From NCBI GenBank assembly GCA_028693235.1, contig JAQUVW010000004.1, positions 186,001 through 250,000 on the forward strand: a stretch of 64,000 nt of DNA. The letters run 5' to 3'. Within the stretch, counting starts at the first letter, position 1, and every line of letters starts with the position of its first letter. This stretch comes from Candidatus Gastranaerophilales bacterium (lineage in GTDB: Bacteria; Cyanobacteriota; Vampirovibrionia; Gastranaerophilales; Gastranaerophilaceae). The translations under genes and the position numbers were made by a program. The notes beneath the pieces are model-generated. The model worked only from the letters and a program-made list of their open reading frames with translations, did no database searches and was not told where the DNA came from. This document shows positions 10,015 through 20,303 of the stretch, in pieces.

Positions 10015-10742
10015 AATCGCTTATCAACTTCATTTTTTGTCTTTTCTTCGTATTCCAACATAACAAACTCAAAATACATTTGGCAATAATATTGCAAGGA
10101 AATAACCAACAAATAAAAGCTTGCAGCTGTTATAAAGAAATTCATCACAATACCTGTTCCGAACAAGAGCCAAACAACATAACCTAATGGCAAAAGAATA
10201 ATTGCAGATAAAATAACAAGGAACAAGGCAAGTAACATACTGTTCACGATAAAATCGCCACCGACTTTGAGCATTAACGGCAAGTTGAATGCGTTGAAAA
10301 ATTTATAATCTCTCGCATAAAATAATGCTTGCATCATAACAAAAGAAAATAAAACAGAAAACGTAATAATCAAAATAATCCAATTTACAGATGGAATATA
10401 AATCAAAAAAGGCATTAACTTTGTAATACACCAATATGTTAAAAATGCAGTAGGTAAAATCGCAACAATACCAAGAGCACCATGCAAAATATCATTTATC
10501 GGAGTCATAAACCCAGGCATCAAAACGTGTTGCTCAGATAGCGTATTGTGAACAATTGAAAACAAGTACCCTATAAAATAGAATCCCGCAACCAGATTAA
10601 GCACAAGAGTCCCTGTTGGACTTAAAGAGCCGGTTTTATTGAGTTCAACCACGAAAAACAAAAGCAAAGACAGAATTGTGATTTTGTAATACGGATGGTC
10701 ATCTCCTGAAATAGTTTTGATAGAATCAATTATTGAAGCCAT
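10011..10742 (-). CDS. Multi-pass membrane protein of unknown function (DUF4013-like)
   Basis: This 243-aa protein has about six hydrophobic segments and short polar loops. The general look resembles DUF4013-type membrane proteins, but I do not recognise a defining motif. AAGGGGG lies about 12 nt upstream of the ATG. Its stop codon overlaps the uvrB stop (four shared bases, convergent), leaving no room for a terminator between them. Function unknown. Confidence 0.7.
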   Translation of the reverse strand: MASIIDSIKTISGDDHPYYKITILSLLLFFVVELNKTGSLSPTGTLVLNLVAGFYFIGYLFSIVHNTLSEQHVLMPGFMTPINDILHGALGIVAILPTAFLTYWCITKLMPFLIYIPSVNWIILIITFSVLFSFVMMQALFYARDYKFFNAFNLPLMLKVGGDFIVNSMLLALFLVILSAIILLPLGYVVWLLFGTGIVMNFFITAASFYLLVISLQYYCQMYFEFVMLEYEEKTKNEVDKRF

Positions 10743-10901
10743 TAATAAACATGCCCCCTTTCATATATTATCCCCTACATGATAGCAGATATAACACTTT
10801 TACAAGAAAAGTTTATAAAATATCCACTATTTAGTTGATACCCATATATGAAAAATATGAAATCATGTATATATACTAGAATTGGGGATGAATAGCATCT
10901 A

Positions 10902-11690
10902 ATGAACAGAATGATTGCTTTTGTAGTTATAATTATTTCAGCTATGGTAATTCTTTCGCAATGCGGAAATTCAGATATCTGGAGATTGATATTCCAGCCA
11001 ACGGCTCTATTAATCGTAATAGGAGGGACCCTTGTTGCGACTTTATTTAATTTTTCACCTGAAATAGTACACAACGCCCTCCAATCATCAGTTAATGTTT
11101 TACAAAAGAAGCCTGATAAAAGGTTAAAAATCATAAACGATATTATACAAATTGCTCATTATGCAAGACATAACACTCTATTTGACCTACGAGAAATAAT
11201 AGACAATATTGATGATAATTTTTTAAGGAGAGGGCTCCAACTCGCAATAGATATTGAAAACCCTCAACTTTTATATGACATTCTCGGTGCGGAAATATCT
11301 TATGATGAAGAACAAGAACTTATCCACTCACGGGTTTTTGAAGCGATGGGAGGCTATGCCCCCACATTTGGAATTGTAGGTGCAGTTTTGGGCTTAATCC
11401 AAGCAATGAGCTACATTCAAGACCCTCAAGTATTGGGAAACGGCATTGCAACTGCGTTTGTTGCAACCTTATATGGCGTTGGTATCGCAAACTTAGTATT
11501 TTTACCTCTTGCAGGTTATATGAAACTAAAATTAAGAGAAGAAGTTATGTTCAAAGAAGCAATTCTTCAAGGCGTGATTTCCATAACAATGAAAGAAAGT
11601 CCCACAATTGTTGAAGAAAAATTAATAGCTTACCTAAAATACAACAACCGCAAAAGCTTAAGATACGTAGCAACGGAGCAAAAAGTCTGA
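10902..11690 (+). CDS. motA: Flagellar motor stator protein MotA
   Basis: This 262-aa, four-TM member of the MotA/ExbB superfamily pairs with MotB to form the ion-driven stator. The N-terminal hairpin (PTALLIVIGGTLVATLFNF) and the second pair of TMs around MGGYAPTFGIVGAVLGLIQA, ending in GVGIANLVFLPLA, are characteristic. It opens a five-gene operon: the stop overlaps the motB start (TGATG), and fliL, fliM and fliN follow. An AT-rich promoter-like stretch (TATATATACTAGAAT) lies 15-40 nt upstream, and GGGGATG is the likely ribosome site. Confidence 0.95.
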   Translation: MNRMIAFVVIIISAMVILSQCGNSDIWRLIFQPTALLIVIGGTLVATLFNFSPEIVHNALQSSVNVLQKKPDKRLKIINDIIQIAHYARHNTLFDLREIIDNIDDNFLRRGLQLAIDIENPQLLYDILGAEISYDEEQELIHSRVFEAMGGYAPTFGIVGAVLGLIQAMSYIQDPQVLGNGIATAFVATLYGVGIANLVFLPLAGYMKLKLREEVMFKEAILQGVISITMKESPTIVEEKLIAYLKYNNRKSLRYVATEQKV

Positions 11691-12340
11691 TGAGAAACGA
11701 CTACTACTCAAATTCTAAAGACTATATAAACCGCTGGGTTATCTCTTACGCAGACTTTATCACAATGCTTTTGGCTCTTTTTATGGTTATGTGGGCTATA
11801 AACGGTATGGATTTAAACAAAGCAAAACAAGCACAAAAAGAAATGCAACAGGCTTTTTCTACAGCCCAAGTTCAACCAAATACATTAAATGCAACGGAAC
11901 AAGATAAGATTATTGAAAAATTATCCGAAAATAATGATATAAAAAGTAAAACAAAGCTTCTAAAAGGAGAAAAAGGAGCTATAATAAGAATTAATGATAA
12001 AATGCTTTTTGCCCCAGGTTCTGCTATAATAAAACCCGAGGTGGTAAGCACTTTAGACAATATCGCAGACGAGCTTGTAAAACTGGATAACCAAATAATA
12101 ATAGAAGGTCACACAGACTCCTCACCGATAAACAACACACAATTCCCCTCTAATTGGGAGTTATCAACCGCAAGGGCAACAAATATTATAAAATATTTGA
12201 TAACACAAAAAGGACTCAGCCCCAAGAAACTCTCAGCAATAGGCTATGGCGAATATGAACCTATCGCACCTAATACAACAATTGAGGGCAAAGCAATGAA
12301 CCGACGTGTTGATATTATAATACTTGATAAGAAGAAGTAA
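11690..12340 (+). CDS. motB: Flagellar motor stator protein MotB
   Basis: This 216-aa protein has one TM near the N-terminus (WVISYADFITMLLALFMVMW), with the ion-carrying Asp at residue 22. A plug/linker and a C-terminal OmpA-type peptidoglycan-binding domain follow (IIEGHTDSSPINN, NWELSTARA, LSAIGYGE). It is shorter than E. coli MotB (308 aa) but a normal length for many phyla. The start overlaps the motA stop, which supports coupled translation and 1:1 assembly. Proton or sodium coupling cannot be told from these residues alone. Confidence 0.95.
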   Translation: MRNDYYSNSKDYINRWVISYADFITMLLALFMVMWAINGMDLNKAKQAQKEMQQAFSTAQVQPNTLNATEQDKIIEKLSENNDIKSKTKLLKGEKGAIIRINDKMLFAPGSAIIKPEVVSTLDNIADELVKLDNQIIIEGHTDSSPINNTQFPSNWELSTARATNIIKYLITQKGLSPKKLSAIGYGEYEPIAPNTTIEGKAMNRRVDIIILDKKK

Positions 12341-12357
12341 TCATTGGAGATGATAAA

Positions 12358-12957
12358 ATGGCAAAACCTAACGCACCCAAAGACATAGCACCTAAAAAAC
12401 CGAATGAAGAAAACAAAGACAAAGGTGCCGGCACAAAAATATTAATCGTAAATGTTCTTACAACCGCTATTATCTGCGGACTATTTTTGGCTGCAAATTA
12501 TTTTATACAAGACTCAATGTTCAAAAAAATATCAACAGACTCGACTCAAGAAACAACAACAGAAGCTGACCAAGAAGCTGCCGGTGAAGAAAGAGGAGTA
12601 ATTGTTGACTTAGGCGATTTCACAATGAATTTGAGTGACCCTGATTCAAGAAGATACCTAAAAGTAAGTGTGGCTCTTGAATTAACAAAAACTCCTGCCG
12701 ACTCAGAACCTGCGAAAAAAGGTGGCGGACACGGCGAAGGAGCAGCAGCTTCACCGCTTGAAGAAGAAATGGCACAATATAAACCAGCAATCAGAGATGC
12801 CATTATTTCATCTCTATCAAGTAAAACTTCTGCCGAGCTATCAACAACTGCCGGTAAAGAGCTCGCTAAAGATGAAATTATAGACGCAGTAGACTCTATA
12901 TTCGGTGGCGAAAGAGAAGTTATAAGAGTAAGTTTCGGACAGTTCATAATGCAATAG
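12358..12957 (+). CDS. fliL: Flagellar basal-body-associated protein FliL
   Basis: This 199-aa protein has a charged cytoplasmic N-terminus, a single TM at about residues 28-50, and a periplasmic domain with the FliL pattern DLGDFTMNLSDPDSRRYLKV and an ending of VIRVSFGQFIMQ. A Gly/His-rich insert (about residues 115-130) interrupts the domain and is not usual. FliL surrounds the stator and supports torque. It lies between motB (17 nt upstream) and fliM. GGAGATGATAAA before the ATG supplies the ribosome site. Confidence 0.88.
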   Translation: MAKPNAPKDIAPKKPNEENKDKGAGTKILIVNVLTTAIICGLFLAANYFIQDSMFKKISTDSTQETTTEADQEAAGEERGVIVDLGDFTMNLSDPDSRRYLKVSVALELTKTPADSEPAKKGGGHGEGAAASPLEEEMAQYKPAIRDAIISSLSSKTSAELSTTAGKELAKDEIIDAVDSIFGGEREVIRVSFGQFIMQ

Positions 12958-12970
12958 GGAGTTCAACCTT

Positions 12971-14020
12971 TTGGCTGAAATAAACAACGATATACAAAAA
13001 AATAAAGACCAAGCTGCAGTGAAAGAAAATCCTGCATTTTCAAGCTATCAAAATTTCAATGATTTTGAAAGCTATATGGACAATGAAGATGAGGATTTCA
13101 ACGAACATCAAAAAGGCTATAAACTGTATAATTTTAGACGCCCTGATAAATTTTCAAAAGAACACTTAAGAGGTCTGCAAGATATACACAGAGAATTTTC
13201 TCGTCAATTGTCACTATCAATGACAGGATACCTCAGAATACCTATAAATGTCGACGTCGTATCTGTGGACCAAATCACATACGATGAATTTGTCGCATCT
13301 ATGCCAACACCTATGACGGTTGGTATTTTTGAGCTCGACCCTCTATTGGGGCAAATATTAATCGGATTCAGCTTTGAAGTTATTTCAAGTATTGTAGATA
13401 GAATGCTCGGCGGTATCGGTACTGTAGAAATTCAATCGAGAGAACTTACCGATGTTGAAGAAGCTTTAACAAAGAAAGTTCTTGAAAAAACCATCAATAC
13501 ATTTGCAGACTCATGGTCAAATATCATGCCTGCTGTAGCGACATTGATTGATGTAGAGAATTCATTTAGTCTTGTGCAAGTCGCAAGCCCCGGCGAAATT
13601 ATTGCACTGATTACACTAGAGGTGCAAATCAGTGGACAATATTACGGACTTATGAATATTTGTTTGCCATATCCGCTTCTTGAAAGCATAATCGGTCAAT
13701 TGAGTACTCAACATATATTCCAAACAAAAGGTATTATGGCAACTGCCGAAGAAAAACAAAACATGATTGACAAATTAAACACATCTAATGTCGATATTGA
13801 AGTTTTGTTCGGCAAAACAAAAATTTCACTAAAAGATTTTATGGCATTAAAAGAAGGAGATGTTGTCCTTTTAGAAAATAAAATCCAAGACGATTTAGTC
13901 GTAAAAGTCAATGGAGCAAAGAAATTTTTTGCAAGACCAGGTACAATGAAAAACAAACTCTGCGTAAAAGTTGAGGAACGATATAATGAAACATCAGATA
14001 TTTTAAAAAGCTATTTATAG
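12971..14020 (+). CDS. fliM: Flagellar motor switch protein FliM
   Basis: FliM forms the cytoplasmic C-ring with FliN and FliG and receives CheY-P. The 349-aa product has FliM features: FSKEHLRGLQDIHREFSRQL, then MTVGIFELDPLLGQILIGF, SIVDRMLGGIG, and a C-terminal SpoA domain after about residue 260. The start is a TTG at 12971, chosen because AGGGAG lies 9 nt upstream and no ATG occurs nearby. The N-terminal ~45 residues do not show an obvious CheY-binding EIDAL-type motif, so CheY contact may differ. Confidence 0.93.
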   Translation: MAEINNDIQKNKDQAAVKENPAFSSYQNFNDFESYMDNEDEDFNEHQKGYKLYNFRRPDKFSKEHLRGLQDIHREFSRQLSLSMTGYLRIPINVDVVSVDQITYDEFVASMPTPMTVGIFELDPLLGQILIGFSFEVISSIVDRMLGGIGTVEIQSRELTDVEEALTKKVLEKTINTFADSWSNIMPAVATLIDVENSFSLVQVASPGEIIALITLEVQISGQYYGLMNICLPYPLLESIIGQLSTQHIFQTKGIMATAEEKQNMIDKLNTSNVDIEVLFGKTKISLKDFMALKEGDVVLLENKIQDDLVVKVNGAKKFFARPGTMKNKLCVKVEERYNETSDILKSYL

Positions 14021-14030
14021 AAAGGTTATT

Positions 14031-14498
14031 ATGCCGGATAACGATGATATTTTAAACAATGAGACTTCTATTCCAGAGGAAACTGTCCAACCAATTCAAG
14101 AAACACCTGTTCTTGAAGATTTTACTGAAGAAAGCACTAATGACGCTCAACCTGAAGAATTATACAAAGAGCCGGTCACTGTTCAACCCGTAAAATTTTC
14201 CTCCTTTGAAAACGAAATCCAAACAAGTGCAGAAGAAAACAGCAACCTTGATATCTTGATGGATATCAATCTTGAATTGACTGTAGAACTCGGCAGATGT
14301 GAGCTTCCTATAAAAAAGGTATTGGAACTGACCAAAGGTTCTATTATTGAACTAAACAAAATCGCAGGAGAATCCGTTGACCTTTACGCCAATGGAAAGC
14401 ACATAGCAAACGGGGAAGTCGTTGTTATCGGCGATAATTTTGGACTTAGAATCAATACCATAACATCACCTGAAGAACGATTAAAAGGTAATGTATAA
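14031..14498 (+). CDS. fliN: Flagellar motor switch protein FliN
   Basis: This 155-aa protein has a disordered, Glu/Pro/Thr-rich N-terminus (about residues 1-75) followed by the FliN/SpoA domain (LDILMDINLELTVELGRCEL, LTKGSIIELNKIAGESVDLY, NGEVVVIGDNFGLRI). It completes the C-ring with FliM, whose stop is 10 nt upstream (AGAAAGGTTATTATG). It is the last gene of the motA-motB-fliL-fliM-fliN operon, closed by the hairpin at 14513-14546. Confidence 0.95.
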   Translation: MPDNDDILNNETSIPEETVQPIQETPVLEDFTEESTNDAQPEELYKEPVTVQPVKFSSFENEIQTSAEENSNLDILMDINLELTVELGRCELPIKKVLELTKGSIIELNKIAGESVDLYANGKHIANGEVVVIGDNFGLRINTITSPEERLKGNV

Positions 14499-14512
14499 AA
14501 TAATATACTAAT

Positions 14513-14546
14513 AAAAAAGACGCCTTTCGCAATAGACGTCTTTTTT
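14513..14546. terminator. Bidirectional intrinsic terminator between fliN and ftsH
   Basis: An inverted repeat AAAAAAGACG / CGTCTTTTTT has a 14-nt loop. It has A and T runs on both sides, so it can stop fliN (plus) and ftsH (minus) transcripts. Confidence 0.85.
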
Positions 14547-14565
14547 ATTTATATAAATTTTTATT

Positions 14566-16431
14566 TTAACAGTTTTGATTTCTATCAGCTCTTACTCTGT
14601 CGATAATCTCAGAAACTTCTTTTTCGTCTAAGGTTTCTCGTTCTAAAAGTTCTTTAGCAACAGCTTCAAGCATATCTCTATTTTCTGTCAATAAACTGTG
14701 GGCAATATCATAACGCTCATCAATAATATGTTTAATTTCTTTGTCTAAATCAGCTGCAATTTCTTCCGAATAGTTTTTTGTATGACCGAAATCACGCCCC
14801 ATAAAGACATTTTCTTGAGATTTGCCGTAAGCCATTGTACCCATTTTGTCAGACATTCCCCATATTGAAACCATTTTGCGAGCTAAGTCAGTCACCTTTT
14901 CAATATCAGAAGATGCACCTGTTGAGATTTTATCTCTACCATAGATTATTTCTTCCGCAACTCTACCACCTAAAGTCATAGTGATTTGGTCAAGCAACTT
15001 TGCTTTTGTAACATGGACTTTGTTATCTTCCGGCAAATTCCAAGTGACGCCTAAGGCAAATCCACGAGGAATAATAGTTACTTTGTGCAATTTATCAGCA
15101 TTTTCCAAGAAGAAGTGAAGAAGTGCATGACCGACTTCATGGTAAGAAGTAGCTTCTTTGTCCTCATCTGTCATTACTTTGCTTTTCTTTTCGATACCAA
15201 CTATTACACGGTCAATTGAAGAATCAATTTCATCCATTCCGATTTTTGTTTTATCTTTACGAGCGGTTAAAAGAGCTGACTCATTTAACAAGTTTTGCAA
15301 ATCAGCACCTGTGAATCCAGGGGTTCTTTTAGCCAATACTTTTAAGTCGACGGTATCATCAAGTTGCTTACCTTTAGAGTGAACTTTCAATATTTCTTCT
15401 CTACCTTTAACGTCAGGAGCACTAACCATAATTTGTCTGTCGAAACGGCCCGGTCTAAGCAAGGCACTATCCAAAATATCAGGACGATTTGTCGCCGCAA
15501 TAACAATTATATTTACATTTTCATCAAAACCATCCATTTCAACAAGCAATTGATTCAATGTTTGTTCTCTTTCATCGTGCCCACCACCAAGACCGGCACC
15601 ACGTTGACGACCTACTGCATCAATTTCATCTATAAAAATAATACAAGGGTGATGTTTTTTTGCTTGTTCAAATAAATCACGAACTCTTGAAGCACCGACA
15701 CCGACGAACATTTCAACGAAATCAGAACCGCTTATTGAAAAGAAGGGAACTCCAGCTTCCCCAGCAACTGCCTTTGCCATCAAAGTTTTACCGGTTCCGG
15801 GAGGTCCGACAAGCAGAACACCTTTAGGGATTTTTGCACCGAGTTTCATATATTTTTCGCCGTTTTTCAAGAAATCTACAATTTCTTCAAGTTCTTGTTT
15901 TTCCTCATCTATACCTGCAACATCATTAAAAGTAATTTTAACTTTGCTATCGAGCATAAGTTTTGCTTTACTTTTACCAAAGGACATTGCTTGAGAGCCA
16001 CCCGCCTGAAGCGTTTTAGCCATAACAACAAAAATGCCGATAATAAGCAACAAAGGAAGAGCAGTGCCTAAAAAGCCTAAAAACGATGAAGAATCACTTG
16101 GTTTTTTAATACTTACATTTACATTATGATTTTCAAGCAAAGGGTATAAATTATCATCATTCAAAGGAATCATGACTTTGTATTGCAAAGTCGCAGCAGG
16201 TTGAAGCTTGTTGCCTTGAGCGTTTGGAATAGTATCGTTGATTGGCTTTGCAACAAGCATATCACGTTCTATCTCTGTAGATTTTATTTCATTTGCCTTA
16301 ACTTTTTTCAAGAAGTCAGTATAAGACAAGTCTTTGGTCGTAGTTGTTGAGCCTGTAAAGAGCATCGAAACAAGTGATAACGCTAATAGGACTATTACAA
16401 TCCAAATACCGACTGATTGGCTTTTATTCAT
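14566..16431 (-). CDS. ftsH: ATP-dependent zinc metalloprotease FtsH
   Basis: This 621-aa membrane-anchored AAA+ protease degrades membrane and short-lived cytosolic proteins as a hexamer. It has an N-terminal TM (residues 7-25), a periplasmic domain, and a second TM near 108-128. The AAA module has Walker A GPPGTGKT and [17 protein letters not shown], and a second-region SRH ([18 protein letters not shown]). The zinc protease motif is HEVGH, with the downstream Asp ligand in the SDIEKVT region. Length and domain order are standard. AAGGAAAAATTT precedes the ATG. Confidence 0.98.
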   Translation of the reverse strand: MNKSQSVGIWIVIVLLALSLVSMLFTGSTTTTKDLSYTDFLKKVKANEIKSTEIERDMLVAKPINDTIPNAQGNKLQPAATLQYKVMIPLNDDNLYPLLENHNVNVSIKKPSDSSSFLGFLGTALPLLLIIGIFVVMAKTLQAGGSQAMSFGKSKAKLMLDSKVKITFNDVAGIDEEKQELEEIVDFLKNGEKYMKLGAKIPKGVLLVGPPGTGKTLMAKAVAGEAGVPFFSISGSDFVEMFVGVGASRVRDLFEQAKKHHPCIIFIDEIDAVGRQRGAGLGGGHDEREQTLNQLLVEMDGFDENVNIIVIAATNRPDILDSALLRPGRFDRQIMVSAPDVKGREEILKVHSKGKQLDDTVDLKVLAKRTPGFTGADLQNLLNESALLTARKDKTKIGMDEIDSSIDRVIVGIEKKSKVMTDEDKEATSYHEVGHALLHFFLENADKLHKVTIIPRGFALGVTWNLPEDNKVHVTKAKLLDQITMTLGGRVAEEIIYGRDKISTGASSDIEKVTDLARKMVSIWGMSDKMGTMAYGKSQENVFMGRDFGHTKNYSEEIAADLDKEIKHIIDERYDIAHSLLTENRDMLEAVAKELLERETLDEKEVSEIIDRVRADRNQNC

Positions 16432-16507
16432 AAATTTTTCCTTATAATAAACTGATTACGGCTATTATAGCATTAAAATTAAGTTATGTTAATAATAAAT
16501 TCAAGAG

Positions 16508-17464
16508 TTAGTGTGATTTTGCAAAATAGAAAGCCAAATCCTCAAAAACAGTTTGGTCTTTCACGTAGGAATTGAGCATTTTTTTTGAATCTTGAATTTT
16601 TTGGATATCATTCATTATTTTTGAAAAGAGCTGTTTGTTATCTATATTTGACTTAATTATTTGAACAAGATAATACTCAATGCAATCAAGTATATATTGA
16701 GGCTTGTAGCCATTAGAGTTTTGATATTCCAGCATTCTCTTAGAAAATCTCAACGAATTATCGACAGGAAAATTAGGATAGTCAGCAAACCAATCCAACA
16801 AAAACTCTGTTTCGAATTTTTCTTTTTTGAAGCTGGGAACAAAGAAAGATTGAGAGCGAGAAATGATGGTTGAAATCAAATCTTCTTTGTCCGCCGTTAA
16901 GAAAATAAAAGTCACATTTTCTGGAGGCTCCTCAATTGATTTCAATAATGAATTTGCTGCAACATCTTGAAAACATGCTTTAGTAATACCTGATGGATAC
17001 CACTTCATGCCTTCAGTTTCAGAGTCGGGTAATGAAAGATTTAATGCTTTAAATTCATTGATATGTGTTTTTTCCTCGTCAGAAAGTTCTTTATATTCTG
17101 CATCACAAAAGATAAAAACCCTGTGATACGGAGATGTATTCATCAACAAATCCATCACTTGTTCAACTTGCTCTGAAGATATTACTGTTTTTGAAGAGTC
17201 TGTTTTGTTGTTTATTTTAGAAACAGTAGTCACCGCAGGATGCTTATTGTCCCTTATCCAAGAGCAATTTACGCACGAGCAATCATCAGTTTTATCTCCT
17301 GTACAATTTAATTGTTTAGCAAGCGATAACGCCATATAATATTGTGACAAAACATCCATTCCGTAAAAAATAATAGAATTTGCAACGGACTTGTTATTTT
17401 CTGATAAAGCCATTTCAAAAAAATTTGCCAAATAAGAGTATCTTTTTTTTAAAAATTCATTCAT
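16508..17464 (-). CDS. holB: DNA polymerase III subunit delta' (HolB)-like clamp-loader protein
   Basis: This is a 318-aa protein from the ATG at 17464, which has GGAG 5 nt upstream; a GTG two codons earlier is also possible. The AAA+ core is recognisable from the zinc-type module CTGDKTDDCSCVNCSW and from NSLLKSIEEPPENVTFIFL followed by IISRSQ. The usual P-loop is absent (GMDVLSQYYMALSLAK), as expected for delta', which does not hydrolyse ATP. It starts 2 nt after the holA stop, so the two clamp-loader subunits are made together. Confidence 0.88.
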   Translation of the reverse strand: MNEFLKKRYSYLANFFEMALSENNKSVANSIIFYGMDVLSQYYMALSLAKQLNCTGDKTDDCSCVNCSWIRDNKHPAVTTVSKINNKTDSSKTVISSEQVEQVMDLLMNTSPYHRVFIFCDAEYKELSDEEKTHINEFKALNLSLPDSETEGMKWYPSGITKACFQDVAANSLLKSIEEPPENVTFIFLTADKEDLISTIISRSQSFFVPSFKKEKFETEFLLDWFADYPNFPVDNSLRFSKRMLEYQNSNGYKPQYILDCIEYYLVQIIKSNIDNKQLFSKIMNDIQKIQDSKKMLNSYVKDQTVFEDLAFYFAKSH

Positions 17465-17466
17465 AA

Positions 17467-18435
17467 TCACTCCAATAAAGCCAATTCCATCGCCACCATT
17501 GCATCTGTTGTCTGACCTGATTTTATCTTATATTCAGCTTGAGTTAAATTGCTTTTTATATCAACCAATCTTTTTAACGATACATGCGAAAGTTTTTCGA
17601 CAGTTTTTTTGACAACGAACTCATGCAACTTTAATTGGGCTCCAATTTCAGCAGGGGAAGCTTTTTTTGAATAATTTTTTATGAAAACAAATCTTTGGAT
17701 ATTAGATTGCAAAACAGCCAAAATTTCCAAATAGTGACGCCTATCGGTTAAAGAATGGAATTGACGCAAAATTTCATTTTTGTTGCCTTCGACAATTAAA
17801 TCCGCAAGTGCAAATATATCATCAGACGAGATACAATTGTTTTTTATATCATTTTGCGAAGGTTTTTTGTTTGGATATATCGCAATTTTCAGTTTCTCGA
17901 GCTCTGAATCAATCAACCGCAAATTGGCACCCAATTGATTAACAATATATTGAGCCGATTGAGCATCAATCGATAATTCTTTTTCCTTTGCAAGATTTTG
18001 GATTGCCGAAGGAAGCTCCTTTTGATAAGTTCTATATTGAGGAAATTCTTTAACTTGAGCATATTTTGAGATTATTTTGTAGAGTTTTTTTCTTGAATCA
18101 ACTTTTTTATTTTCATCTCTTTTTATTTTGCAGACCAAAATAACATTAACAGCCTCAGGCAAATTTTTAACAGCTTCTTCAAAAACAGCAATTTGTTTAT
18201 CATCAACAGCCGTCTTTGTTCCTATTAAAAACTTTTCCATATTAATTGCAATAACCATATTGCCAAACATCAAAGGAGTAGTTTGGCAACATTCAACGAC
18301 ATCAATAAATTGAGGGTCATCTAAAACCTTGTAATTCATTGAAATAAAAGAAGAATCAAGAAGCTTTGATTTCAGCTTCTCGATTTCTTTTTCAATATAA
18401 AAATCTTCTTGTCCCCAATATAGAAATAAAGACAT
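17467..18435 (-). CDS. holA: DNA polymerase III subunit delta (HolA)
   Basis: This 322-aa protein is the wrench that opens the sliding clamp. The opening YWGQEDFYIEKEIEKL and the central region with LSIDAQSAQYIVNQLGANLR and LRLIDSELEKL are typical of HolA. It lies 9 nt after the ROK kinase gene and just before holB. No Shine-Dalgarno is visible; instead a TAAAAT box ends 6 nt before the ATG, so an internal leaderless transcript is possible in addition to readthrough. Confidence 0.92.
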   Translation of the reverse strand: MSLFLYWGQEDFYIEKEIEKLKSKLLDSSFISMNYKVLDDPQFIDVVECCQTTPLMFGNMVIAINMEKFLIGTKTAVDDKQIAVFEEAVKNLPEAVNVILVCKIKRDENKKVDSRKKLYKIISKYAQVKEFPQYRTYQKELPSAIQNLAKEKELSIDAQSAQYIVNQLGANLRLIDSELEKLKIAIYPNKKPSQNDIKNNCISSDDIFALADLIVEGNKNEILRQFHSLTDRRHYLEILAVLQSNIQRFVFIKNYSKKASPAEIGAQLKLHEFVVKKTVEKLSHVSLKRLVDIKSNLTQAEYKIKSGQTTDAMVAMELALLE

Positions 18436-18444
18436 AATTTGATT

Positions 18445-19404
18445 TTAGCTTTCAATTAATAAACTTGCACCAATAACACCTGCGGTATTTCCGAGTTCTG
18501 CATGAACTACTTCAACAGATGAGCCTTGTATTGGCATAGCTCTGGTTTTAATAGTTCTGATAATAGGTTCAAAGAGTAAATCGCCTGCGTCTGCGACGCC
18601 ACCGCCGATAACGATTTTTTCAGGATTCAAAAGATTTACGACACTTGTCAAACCTATACCGATGTATTCACCGATTATATTGTAAATTCTTTTCGCTACT
18701 ACATCGCCTTGTTTTGCAGCTTCAGCAACTATGTAAGGTGTAATATCAGGATTAGCAAGCTCTCTGTATTTTGTAGATTTTCCGCCAATGATATATTCTT
18801 CCGCCATCGCAACAATTGAAGGACCGGAAGCAAAAGCTTCTAAACAACCTGTATCACCGCAACCGCAAATAGGTCCGTCGTGCATTTGGAGTTTAATATG
18901 TCCGATTTCACCTGCTGCATTATTCGCACCTCTTACGAGTTTTCCGTTGATAATCAAGCCTGAACCAATACCTGTTCCGACTGTAATACAGATTAAATTG
19001 TGACAGCCTTTACCTGCACCGAAATTGAGCTCACCCAAAGCAGCACATCTTACGTCATTGTCCACTCTGGTTTCAATCCCGAATTCTTCTTTAATAATTG
19101 AAGCAATCGGCACATTAACCCATCCGGGAATATTAGGAGCAATCCTTACAATTCCGTTATCGCAATCAATTTGCCCCGGGAAGCCAAAGCCAATACCCTC
19201 GATAAGGTCTTTTGATGTTTTGGTTTCTTTCATCAAATCATAAATAGCTTGCTTTATATTGCTTATTGTATATTCGTAGCCCATCTCCGCTCTTGTTGGG
19301 ACTGAATTTGAATAAACAATCGCACCTTTTTTATCAACCAATGCAATCTTTACGTTTGTCCCACCTACATCTACGCCGATTTTATACTTTTTGACGATTA
19401 CCAT
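18445..19404 (-). CDS. ROK family sugar kinase, probable glucokinase
   Basis: This 319-aa protein carries the N-terminal phosphate-binding loop IGVDVGGTNVKIALVD, the substrate region with VDNDVRCAALGE, and the ROK zinc signature CGCGDTGCLEAFASG after the conserved GEIGH. ROK glucokinases phosphorylate glucose with ATP to feed glycolysis, but the sugar cannot be fixed from sequence alone. The ATG at 19404 is used; two codons later there is no alternative ATG. It heads a minus-strand group ROK-holA-holB. Confidence 0.93.
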   Translation of the reverse strand: MVIVKKYKIGVDVGGTNVKIALVDKKGAIVYSNSVPTRAEMGYEYTISNIKQAIYDLMKETKTSKDLIEGIGFGFPGQIDCDNGIVRIAPNIPGWVNVPIASIIKEEFGIETRVDNDVRCAALGELNFGAGKGCHNLICITVGTGIGSGLIINGKLVRGANNAAGEIGHIKLQMHDGPICGCGDTGCLEAFASGPSIVAMAEEYIIGGKSTKYRELANPDITPYIVAEAAKQGDVVAKRIYNIIGEYIGIGLTSVVNLLNPEKIVIGGGVADAGDLLFEPIIRTIKTRAMPIQGSSVEVVHAELGNTAGVIGASLLIES

Positions 19405-19510
19405 CTAAAGACTCCTCATACAGAATATTACTTGATTAAATAATATCATAAAAAAGTTTTTTCTCAAAAACAATATACATTATCAAAAATGTATTGTATC
19501 ATAATGGAAT

Positions 19511-20263
19511 ATGAGCATAAAAGAAACAAAAATAAGATTAAATAAATTTATCGCCTCAACAGGATTTTGTTCAAGGCGAAAAGCTGATGAATACATCGAA
19601 GCCGGAAAAGTCCGAGTAAACGATAAAGTCATTAGAGAAATGGGCTATACTGTAGGCAGAAAAGATAGGGTTTATGTCGAAAATAAACTTATAAAACCCC
19701 AAAATCTGACCTATATCCGTTATTATAAGCCGGCTGGATATATAACGACCATGGACGATGAAAAAGGTAGAAAAACTATTTATGACATTTTACCGGAAGA
19801 AGTCCAAAACTTAAAGCCAATAGGACGTTTGGACAAAGATTCAACAGGACTTTTACTCCTTACAAATGATGGCGATTTAATCAACGAAATGGCACATCCT
19901 TCTATACACATCCCTAAAATTTATCGAGTTTGTGCAGAAGGCAGAGTTAACACAAACGACCTTGACGTTATGGCAAAAGGTATCGAAATTGAAGAAAGCA
20001 AAACTGCTTATGCTGATGCCCGAATTGTTGAAATGGAAGGCAAAAATACAGTTCTGCAGATTGTTCTCTATCAAGGACTAAACAGACAAATCCGTAAAAT
20101 GCTAGATTACTTGGGACACAAAGTTATTTCGCTAAAACGTGTTTCACATGGACCTATTGATATCTTAGGATTAAAAAAAGGTCAATTCAAATATTTAAAA
20201 CCTAAACAAATATCTGATTTAAAAAAATATATTAACAAATTAAAAAAGAACGCTGACTCTTAA
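19511..20263 (+). CDS. Pseudouridine synthase, RluB/RsuA family
   Basis: This 250-aa protein modifies uridine in ribosomal RNA. An S4 RNA-binding domain (residues ~7-65, [20 protein letters not shown]) is followed by the catalytic domain with [19 protein letters not shown], whose Asp is the nucleophile. [15 protein letters not shown] closes the active site. The family is clear; whether the target is 23S (RluB) or 16S (RsuA) rRNA is not certain. No Shine-Dalgarno is seen; a TATCATAAT box ends 5 nt before the ATG. Confidence 0.92.
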   Translation: MSIKETKIRLNKFIASTGFCSRRKADEYIEAGKVRVNDKVIREMGYTVGRKDRVYVENKLIKPQNLTYIRYYKPAGYITTMDDEKGRKTIYDILPEEVQNLKPIGRLDKDSTGLLLLTNDGDLINEMAHPSIHIPKIYRVCAEGRVNTNDLDVMAKGIEIEESKTAYADARIVEMEGKNTVLQIVLYQGLNRQIRKMLDYLGHKVISLKRVSHGPIDILGLKKGQFKYLKPKQISDLKKYINKLKKNADS

Positions 20264-20303
20264 CTTTGTTTTTGATAAAATAATCTCGGAAAAGAGAAGA
20301 GTT

